Part shown: positions 57,965 through 64,000 of the stretch, piece by piece
Layout of the letters: each line of letters opens with the position of its first letter
Position numbering within the stretch: the stretch's first letter is position 1
Origin: Brevundimonas sp. A19_0
Lineage (GTDB): Bacteria > Pseudomonadota > Alphaproteobacteria > Caulobacterales > Caulobacteraceae
Length of the DNA stretch: 64,000 nt
Reading direction: 5' to 3'
Assembly (NCBI RefSeq): GCF_017744255.1
Contig: NZ_JAGHQP010000006.1
Coordinates: 80,282-144,281 of the forward strand
Position numbers and translations under genes: made by a program
The notes under the pieces: model-generated
What the model was told of the DNA's origin: nothing
The model's database searches: none
The model's input: the letters and a program-made list of their open reading frames with translations, nothing else

Positions 57965-60247
57965 ATGATGACAAAGAGCCCCCGTCGCCCCGCCCCGGGG
58001 CTGCCCGACAAGGACACCCTGCTGGCCTATCTGCGCGAGGCAGGGTCGGCCGAGAAGACCGACATCGCCCGTCACTTCGGCCTGAAGGGCGCCGACCGGC
58101 GCGCCCTGCGCGAGATGATCCGCGAGCTGGAGGAAGAGGGCCGTCTCGGCCGGCGCGGGCGCAAGGGCCTCAGCGAGGCCGGTGGCCTGCCCCCCGTCGG
58201 CGTGGCTGACGTCGTCGAGCGCGACATCGACGGCGAGCTGATCGTCCGGCTGGTCGAGGCGTCCGGCGACGCTCCGACCGCGCTTCTGATGCCCGATCGC
58301 AAGGCGGTGGGCGCCGCGCCCGGACTGGGAGATCGCCTGCTGGTCCGCTTTGCCCGGGGTGAAGAGGGCTGGGAAGCCCGCCTGATCAAGAAGCTCGACA
58401 CCGGCGCCGACCGGGTGCTGGGCGTGATCCGCCGGTCGGCCCGACAGGTGCGCATTGAGTCCGTCGACCGTCGGGGCAAGGACACGCTGATCGTCCCGGA
58501 AAGCCAGGTCGAGGGTCTCAAGGACGGCGATCTGGTGCTGGCCGCCGTCGAAAAGGGCAGCAGCCGCCACGGACCCAAACGCGGCAAGGTGCTGGAGCGG
58601 CTGGGCCGCGAGGATGATCCGCGGGCGGCCTCGCTCATCGCCATCCATGCCCACGGCCTGCCCACCGGCTTCTCCGAAACGGTCGAGGCAGAGGCCGAGG
58701 ATCAGGCCCTGCCCTCTCTCAAGGGGCGCGAAGACCTGCGCGACCTGCCGCTCATCACCATCGATCCCGCCGACGCGCGCGACCACGACGACGCCGTCTA
58801 TGCCCACGCCGACGAGGACACGAAGAACCCCGGCGGCTGGATCGTCTGGGTCGCGATCGCCGACGTGGCCGCCTACGTTCGGCCCGGCAGCGCGCTGGAC
58901 CAGCAGGCGCGCGACAAGGGCAACTCCACTTACTTCCCGGACCGGGTCGAACCCATGCTACCCGAGGTGCTGTCCAACGGCCTGTGCAGCCTCAAGGTCG
59001 GCGAGAACCGTGCCTGTCTGGCCGTGCGCATGGTCTTTGATGCCGAGGGCAGGAAGCGCAGCCACCGCTTCGTCCGGGGCCTGATGCGCTCGCACGCCAG
59101 CCTGTCGTACGAACAGGCCCAGGCCGCCGCCGACGGCCGTTTCGACGACGTGACGGGCCCGATCGTCGATGCGGTGCTCAAGCCGCTGTGGACCGCGTAT
59201 CGCGTCATGCTGAAGGGGCGCAGGAAGCGGGCTCCGCTGGCCATCGAAAGCCTGGAGCGCAAGATCAACATGTCGCCGAAGGGCGAGATCCTCTCGATCG
59301 AACCGCGCGTCTCGCTGGAGGCGCACCGCCTGATCGAGGAGATGATGATCCAGGCCAATGTCTCGGCGGCCGAGACACTGAAGCAGAAGCGCACCCCCCT
59401 GATCTATCGGGTGCACGACACGCCCAGCCAGGAAAAGGTCTTCAACCTCGCCGACTTCCTGCAGACGCTGGGTCGGCCCTGGAACAAGGGCGAGGCGCCG
59501 ACCACCAGGAAGCTCAACGCCCTGCTCGACAGCATGCGCGACACCCCGCACGCCGAGATCGTCAATGAGGTCGTGCTGCGCAGCCAGATGCAGGCGATCT
59601 ACACGCCCGAGAACATCGGCCACTTCGGGCTGAACCTCGACCGCTATGCCCACTTCACCTCGCCGATCCGGCGGTATTCGGACCTGATCGTGCACCGGGC
59701 CCTGATCCGGGCTCTGGGGCTGGGCAAGGACGGGCTGACCGACCGCGAGGTGTCGGAACTGCCCGCCATCGCCGAGCATCTGGTCATGACCGAGCGCCGC
59801 TCGATGGCCGCCGAGCGCGACGCCACCGATCGCTACATCGCGGCCTTTCTCGAGGAGCGGGTGGGTGCGACCTTCACGGGCCGGATCACCGGTGTCACCC
59901 GGTTTGGCCTGTTCGTGCGGCTGGACGAGACCGGCGCCGACGGCCTGATCCCCATCTCGTCACTGGGCCGCGACTACTTCCAGCACGACGAGGCCGCCCA
60001 CGCCCTGGTCGGCCAGCGGTCGGGCCAGCGCTGGACCCTGGGGCGCCGGGTCGAGGTCAAGCTGGTCGAGGCCACCCCCCTGACCGGAGGCCTGGTGCTG
60101 GAGATGCTGTCCGACGCCGAAGAGGGGAAACCCCCGACCGGCGGTGGCCCGCGGGGCCGGCCCTCCGGCAAGCCGCCGCGCGGCGGCAAGCGTGCCGCGC
60201 CCGGCAAGGGCTCCGGAAAGCCCAAGGGACCGCGCCGAAGGAAATGA
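57965..60247 (+). CDS. rnr: ribonuclease R
   Basis: The 760-residue 3'-5' exoribonuclease has an N-terminal winged helix (about 15-75), cold-shock domains (about 90-240), the RNB catalytic domain with the metal-binding aspartates in DPADARDHDDAVYA, and a C-terminal S1 domain (FTGRITGVTRFGLFVRLDE). A long basic Gly/Lys/Arg-rich tail ends the protein. RNase R degrades structured RNA, including rRNA and tmRNA-linked messages. A second ATG follows the first directly; GGGAGG lies just before them. Its stop overlaps the Nudix start (ATGA). Confidence 0.96.
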   Translation: MMTKSPRRPAPGLPDKDTLLAYLREAGSAEKTDIARHFGLKGADRRALREMIRELEEEGRLGRRGRKGLSEAGGLPPVGVADVVERDIDGELIVRLVEASGDAPTALLMPDRKAVGAAPGLGDRLLVRFARGEEGWEARLIKKLDTGADRVLGVIRRSARQVRIESVDRRGKDTLIVPESQVEGLKDGDLVLAAVEKGSSRHGPKRGKVLERLGREDDPRAASLIAIHAHGLPTGFSETVEAEAEDQALPSLKGREDLRDLPLITIDPADARDHDDAVYAHADEDTKNPGGWIVWVAIADVAAYVRPGSALDQQARDKGNSTYFPDRVEPMLPEVLSNGLCSLKVGENRACLAVRMVFDAEGRKRSHRFVRGLMRSHASLSYEQAQAAADGRFDDVTGPIVDAVLKPLWTAYRVMLKGRRKRAPLAIESLERKINMSPKGEILSIEPRVSLEAHRLIEEMMIQANVSAAETLKQKRTPLIYRVHDTPSQEKVFNLADFLQTLGRPWNKGEAPTTRKLNALLDSMRDTPHAEIVNEVVLRSQMQAIYTPENIGHFGLNLDRYAHFTSPIRRYSDLIVHRALIRALGLGKDGLTDREVSELPAIAEHLVMTERRSMAAERDATDRYIAAFLEERVGATFTGRITGVTRFGLFVRLDETGADGLIPISSLGRDYFQHDEAAHALVGQRSGQRWTLGRRVEVKLVEATPLTGGLVLEMLSDAEEGKPPTGGGPRGRPSGKPPRGGKRAAPGKGSGKPKGPRRRK

Positions 60248-60948
60248 CGCAGCCCTTCGATGCCCGCGCCGATCTGGCGGACTCGCCGGATGTCGGGGCG
60301 CGGATCCGGCCCCGGGACGCCGCCACCCTGATCCTGACCCGGAGCCGCTCGGGCAAGGTCGAGGCGTTGATGGGCCGTCGCGCACCGGGCCACGTCTTCA
60401 TGGCGTCGAAGTGGGTGTTCCCGGGTGGACGGGTCGAGCGGGCCGACTTCACCGCGCCGTTCGCCGCGGACCTGCCCGCAAGCGAACTTGCCATGCTGTC
60501 GCGCGAGATGACCGAGCGCCGGGCGCGGGCGCTGGCCATGGCAGCCGTGCGGGAGACCCATGAAGAGACCGGCGTCATCGTCGGACGCCCCGCCGTCGGT
60601 CGCAGCGTGGCGGGTCCGTGGCGCGACTTCCTGTCGACCGGCCATCAGGCGGACCTGGCGGGCCTCAGCTACATCGCCCGCGCCATCACACCGCCGGGTC
60701 GGCCCCGACGTTACGACGCCCGTTTCTTCCTGGCCGACGCGGACGCGCTGGACCTGCCCGCCCGCACGGAGCACGGCGACGAGCTGGAGCGCGTGGCCTG
60801 GGTGCCGCTGGACGATCTGGATGACCTGCCCCTGCCCGCCATCACCCGCTTCGTCGTCGGAGAGGTGAAGGCACGGCTGGCCGGCGAGGACCCGGGGCGC
60901 CCCTTTGTGCGCCAGCTGTATGGGCGCCACCGCATCGAGCGGAGCTAG
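60244..60948 (+). CDS. Nudix hydrolase
   Basis: The 234-residue protein has the catalytic part of the Nudix box (AAVRETHEETGVI), although the leading Gx5E half is not clear, as in NUDT19-like members. These enzymes split nucleoside diphosphates linked to another group, often CoA or nucleotide sugars. It is translated with rnr through a four-base overlap, a pairing that suggests RNA or nucleotide clean-up but does not prove it. Confidence 0.88.
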   Translation: MTQPFDARADLADSPDVGARIRPRDAATLILTRSRSGKVEALMGRRAPGHVFMASKWVFPGGRVERADFTAPFAADLPASELAMLSREMTERRARALAMAAVRETHEETGVIVGRPAVGRSVAGPWRDFLSTGHQADLAGLSYIARAITPPGRPRRYDARFFLADADALDLPARTEHGDELERVAWVPLDDLDDLPLPAITRFVVGEVKARLAGEDPGRPFVRQLYGRHRIERS

Positions 60949-60952
60949 GGCG

Positions 60953-62353
60953 CTACTCCGCTGCGGTCGCGGCGACCGACTGCTTGTCCTTCAGGGTGAC
61001 CAGCTCCTCGGCCAGGGTCGGGTGAACGGCGCAGGTGGCGTCCCACTGGGCCTTGGTCAGGCCGGCTTTCACGGCGATGGCGGCCAGCTGGATCATCTCG
61101 GGCGCCTCGGGGCCGACGATGTGGACGCCGACCACGCGCTGGGTGTCGGCATCGACCACCAGCTTCATCAGCACCCGCTCGTCCGAGCCGACGAAGACGG
61201 TCTTCATGGGCCGGAAGCGGGTCAGATAGACATCGACTCCCTTGGCGCAATGACGCCGGGCCTCGGCCTCGCTGAGGCCGACCACCCCGACCGGCGGCTG
61301 GCTGAAAACGCCCGTGGCGACAGCCTCATAGTCGAACGACGAGGGATTGTCCCTGTAGCGGGTCTCATGGAAGGCCACGGCCTCGCGGATGGCCACGGGG
61401 GTCAGATTGATCCGGTCGGTGACGTCGCCGATGGCCCAGATGTTGTCGACGCTGGTGCGGGAATATTCGTCGACCTTGATAGCGCCGCCCTCGGTCAGCT
61501 CGACCCCGGCCTCTTCCAGCCCCAGACCCTTGACGTAGGGGGTGCGGCCCGTGGCGAACATGACGGCCTCGGTCGTCAGGCTCATGTCGTTCTCGAGGTG
61601 GCTGACGAGGCCGTCGGCGGTCTTTTCGATCGACGAATGCTGACAGCCCAGCACCACCTTGATGCCGCGTCGCTCGATCTCGCCCGCCAGATGGGCGCGG
61701 ACGTCATCGTCAAAGCCGCGCAGGATGTTCGGACCGCGATAGACCAGGGTGGTCTCGACGCCCAGGCCCGCAAAGATGCCGGCGAACTCGACCGCGATGT
61801 AACCGCCGCCCGCGATCAGGATGCTCTTCGGCAGTTCCGGCAGGTGGAAGGCCTCTTCCGAGGTGATGACGTGCTCGATGCCCGGCAGGTCTTCGGGCAC
61901 CCAGGGGCGACCGCCGGTGGCGATCAGGATGGTTTCGGCCGTGACGGTGCGGTCAACCGAACCGTCCTTGTTCAGGACCTCGACCGTGTGGGCGTCCTTC
62001 AACCGGGCCCGGCCGTGGATCAGTTCGGCGCCCGCCTTGCCCAGATTGGCGACATAGATGCCGGACAGCCGGGCGATCTCGACGTCCTTGGCCTCGAGGA
62101 AGCGCTTCCAGTCGAAGGTCGCGCCCTCGATGTCCCAGCCATAGCCCTCGGCGATTTCCAGCGCGTGGCTGACCTCGGAGGCCATGACCATGAATTTCTT
62201 GGGCACACAGCCGCGGATGACGCAGGTGCCGCCGACCCGGTGCTCCTCGGCCACGGCCACCTTCTTGCCCGACAGGGCCGTCAGCCGCGCCGCCCGCACC
62301 CCGCCCGAGCCCGCACCGATGACGAAGAGGTCGTAGTCGTAGGTCGTGGGCAT
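60953..62353 (-). CDS. gor: glutathione-disulfide reductase
   Basis: The 466-residue flavoenzyme reduces oxidised glutathione with NADPH. It has the FAD loop VIGAGSGGVRAAR, the redox pair C44/C49 in GGTCVIRGCVPKK, the NADPH loop IAGGGYIAVEFAGIFAGLG, and the C-terminal HPTLAEE with the catalytic His. Related mercuric or dihydrolipoyl reductases share the fold; the CVIRGCVPKK form fits glutathione reductase. Its 3' end is 4 bp from the Nudix stop. Just upstream lie the TTCAGACSR-type repeats. Confidence 0.94.
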   Translation of the reverse strand: MPTTYDYDLFVIGAGSGGVRAARLTALSGKKVAVAEEHRVGGTCVIRGCVPKKFMVMASEVSHALEIAEGYGWDIEGATFDWKRFLEAKDVEIARLSGIYVANLGKAGAELIHGRARLKDAHTVEVLNKDGSVDRTVTAETILIATGGRPWVPEDLPGIEHVITSEEAFHLPELPKSILIAGGGYIAVEFAGIFAGLGVETTLVYRGPNILRGFDDDVRAHLAGEIERRGIKVVLGCQHSSIEKTADGLVSHLENDMSLTTEAVMFATGRTPYVKGLGLEEAGVELTEGGAIKVDEYSRTSVDNIWAIGDVTDRINLTPVAIREAVAFHETRYRDNPSSFDYEAVATGVFSQPPVGVVGLSEAEARRHCAKGVDVYLTRFRPMKTVFVGSDERVLMKLVVDADTQRVVGVHIVGPEAPEMIQLAAIAVKAGLTKAQWDATCAVHPTLAEELVTLKDKQSVAATAAE

Positions 62354-62368
62354 TGGGGGCTCCTGAAC

Positions 62369-62476
62369 TCAGACGGTGAAAAAGATCGTCTGAATGGTCT
62401 GAATAGTCTGAAACCGGGTGGCGGTGCGGAATTCAGACGGTGAAAAAGACCGTCTGAATCGTCTGAAGGGTCTGGA
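62369..62476. repeat. inverted arrays of the 9-bp TTCAGAC repeat upstream of gor
   Basis: Two blocks (62369-62412 and 62432-62476) repeat the unit of 51104-51386, mostly in the opposite orientation (GTCTGAAT and related forms). Each block begins with a forward CAGACGGTGAAAAAGA followed by an inverted run. In the second block TTCAGACGGT and ACCGTCTGAA form a perfect 10-bp hairpin with a GAAAAAG loop (62432-62458). Confidence 0.78.
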
Positions 62477-62609
62477 ATCCGCTCCGGCGAATTGGGGACA
62501 GGCATGGTCCGGGGACGCCTGGCCCCCGTCGCGTCAGGGACTTAGGGATCAGGGGTGGGAGGGGCAAGGAGCCGGTAGCCTGTCAGTGACCCATCCCCTG
62601 GAGATCCGC

Positions 62610-63230
62610 TCAGCCGCGCCGCATCTCCCGATGCAGGGTATCGTGAAAGTTCTGGTTGGGCGACCTTTCGCACGCCGCCAGGGTACGCTCGAAAGTCGCT
62701 CCGAAAGTCTCTCCCAGCGCCAAGGACTGCCTAACGCCAGCGCTGTCTCTCAGCTTGAGGACTTCGTAGCCGAGCTGCATGATGTAGGTGATCGTGTCGG
62801 CATAGGTCCGCTCGGGCCAAGCCGATTCATACCAGCGGATCTGTTGCACGACGGCCCCACAGCTCATGGTCAGCAGGTCAACGGGTCGAAATTCGACGGT
62901 TAGTCTCAGCCGGACAGGCTCTTCCGGCAACCGCGAAAACCCGGCCTCCTCCACTGAAGCCACCGCATCGGCATCAAGGAATTCGGAGCGTGAAGATTGG
63001 ACAAGTGTCACCGATCCAAGCGAACCATCCGGGTAGAGCACTGCTTCCACGACGGCCGACCCTGTGTGGCCCGCCGCATGACCTTGCTCGCTGAAACTGG
63101 GGAGCGGCTGCCGCAAAACACGCAATGGGAATTCCGCCGATTTCGCATCAACCCCTGGCGGCGCCGTCGGCGGAGCGGCACCGGGCGGTGGGTCCTGCAG
63201 CACCAATGAAAGGACAATCTCCGCCAGCAT
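62610..63230 (-). CDS. secreted protein with TonB C-terminal-like domain
   Basis: The 206-residue protein has a short hydrophobic N-terminus, a Pro-rich linker (about 12-35) and a TonB-C-like fold at about 50-115 (GSAVVEAVLYPDGSLGSV and SVEEAGFSRLPEEP). The C-terminal part is helical. The domain occurs in TonB proteins that transfer energy to outer-membrane transporters and in unrelated envelope proteins. No exbB/exbD is near, so an energy-transducing role is doubtful. Confidence 0.75.
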   Translation of the reverse strand: MLAEIVLSLVLQDPPPGAAPPTAPPGVDAKSAEFPLRVLRQPLPSFSEQGHAAGHTGSAVVEAVLYPDGSLGSVTLVQSSRSEFLDADAVASVEEAGFSRLPEEPVRLRLTVEFRPVDLLTMSCGAVVQQIRWYESAWPERTYADTITYIMQLGYEVLKLRDSAGVRQSLALGETFGATFERTLAACERSPNQNFHDTLHREMRRG

Positions 63231-63265
63231 TACATTGCCCCCGCTCGTTCAGACCCGATCATCCG

Positions 63266-63949
63266 TCACGGCACCAGCACCTCAACCCCGTCATCGGTGC
63301 CGATGATGGCCTCGTCTGCGAGGTCGAGGAACAGGCCGTGTTCGACGACGCCGGTGATCAGTTTCAGGTCATCCGCGAGGCGGCTGGGGTCGGTGATGGC
63401 GCCGCATCTGGCGTCATAGATCAGATTGCCGCCGTCCGTTCTGACCAGACCGCGCTCGGCGGAGCGGACGCGGGCCGGCATGGCGATGTCATGGTCGGCC
63501 AGCACATCGGCGATGCGGTTGCCGGTGGTCTTGTGCCCGAAAGCGACGACCTCGATCGGCAGGGGGAAGGCGCCCAGCGTCTTCACCACCTTGGCCGCGT
63601 CGGCGATGACGATGCAGCGGTCCGAGGCCTCCCACACCAGCTTTTCGCGCAGCAGGGCCGCGCCGCCGCCCTTGATCAGGGCCAGACCCGGTCCGACCTC
63701 GTCCGCGCCATCGACGGTCAGGTCGAGGCGGGGAGTGTCCTCCAGCGTCGAGAGCGGCAGGCCCAGCTCGCGCGCCAGATCGGCGGTGGCCTCCGACGTC
63801 GGCACACAGCGCAGGTCAGTCAGGTTGCGCGCCGCCAGCGCCCGGACGAACCAGGCGGCTGTCGAGCCGGTGCCGAGGCCCACCTTCATGCCCGCCTCAA
63901 CCCGAAGGGCGGCGGCCTCACCGGCGAGGCGTTTCTGGGTATCGGACAT
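63266..63949 (-). CDS. rpiA: ribose-5-phosphate isomerase A
   Basis: The 227-residue enzyme interconverts ribose 5-phosphate and ribulose 5-phosphate in the pentose phosphate pathway. GLGTGSTAAWFVRAL, the catalytic Glu region in VDGADEVGPGLALIKGGGAALLREK (two adjoining stretches) and the C-terminal VEHGLFLDLADEAIIG match RpiA. Length is standard. A REP-like repeat follows its upstream side at the window edge. Confidence 0.95.
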   Translation of the reverse strand: MSDTQKRLAGEAAALRVEAGMKVGLGTGSTAAWFVRALAARNLTDLRCVPTSEATADLARELGLPLSTLEDTPRLDLTVDGADEVGPGLALIKGGGAALLREKLVWEASDRCIVIADAAKVVKTLGAFPLPIEVVAFGHKTTGNRIADVLADHDIAMPARVRSAERGLVRTDGGNLIYDARCGAITDPSRLADDLKLITGVVEHGLFLDLADEAIIGTDDGVEVLVP

Positions 63950-63956
63950 CTAGGCT

Positions 63957-64000
63957 CCTCCCCTGCTTGCGGGGGAGGGGGACCCCGGAGGGGTGGAGGG
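63957..64000. repeat. REP-like element cut by the window edge
   Basis: An imperfect CCTCCCC...GGGGGAGG hairpin is followed by ACCCC-GGA-GGGGT and TGGAGGG, the same two-hairpin plan as the element at 50833-50877. It lies just upstream of rpiA and continues beyond the window. Confidence 0.65.

Overview
The window comes from a high-GC alphaproteobacterium, most likely a Caulobacteraceae member close to Brevundimonas. This is inferred from the gene content (DUF3126 and DUF2272 proteins, GuaB/GuaA, LigA, PrmA, TorF-type porin, an H1-like AKP-rich protein) and from the style of the intergenic repeats. No rRNA, tRNA, CRISPR array, transposase or phage structural gene was seen.

Region 1 (1 to about 22,500) is the right-hand part of a genomic island or integrative element. 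Its left end lies outside the window. It ends at the 3' end of guaA, where a P4-type tyrosine integrase (20945-22198) sits beside repeated presumptive integrase-binding sites and the guaA stop codon. From left to right it carries: nuclease-like and hypothetical accessory genes (1-5236); a large ParB protein (5336-7357); a translationally coupled serine recombinase/ParB/RepB operon with a divergent HTH gene (7594-11501); a complete four-gene ubiquitin-like conjugation operon in the order Ubl-E2-JAB protease-E1, which matches the BIL (bacterial ISG15-like) anti-phage system (11558-14374); a coupled three-gene operon of sigma-like protein, possible HTH protein and an ImmA/IrrE-UvrD-Cas4-like fusion (14481-19352), the best candidate here for a system without a familiar name; a TacA/TacT-type toxin-antitoxin pair with a clear promoter and operator (19667-20587); a frameshifted AlpA-like regulator; and the integrase. 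Two genes in the island are broken by apparent single-base losses.

Region 2 (about 22,489-64,000) is ordinary chromosome. A tight operon guaB-MAPEG-rsmB-like-mtnN-guaA links guanine nucleotide synthesis with MTA/SAH salvage and rRNA methylation. Then come RlmE, a cyclophilin, an M28 peptidase with a lipoprotein, LigA, a TrmB-like regulator coupled to a double retropepsin/PDZ protease, an aldo-keto reductase, an aminopeptidase P, PrmA, the H1-like protein, CysE, a nitroreductase, a CHASE4-type histidine kinase, DUF817, an HxlR regulator divergent from a SnoaL/SDR pair, QueF, a nitronate monooxygenase-like enzyme, a TorF porin, a reverse transsulfuration operon (CBS and cystathionine gamma-lyase with two probably Tat-exported hydrolases between them), RNase R with a Nudix protein, glutathione reductase and RpiA.

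The chromosomal part also carries repeats: 9-bp tandem arrays of the type TTCAGACSR at 51,104-51,386 and 62,369-62,476, and double-hairpin REP-like elements at 50,833 and at the right edge of the window.
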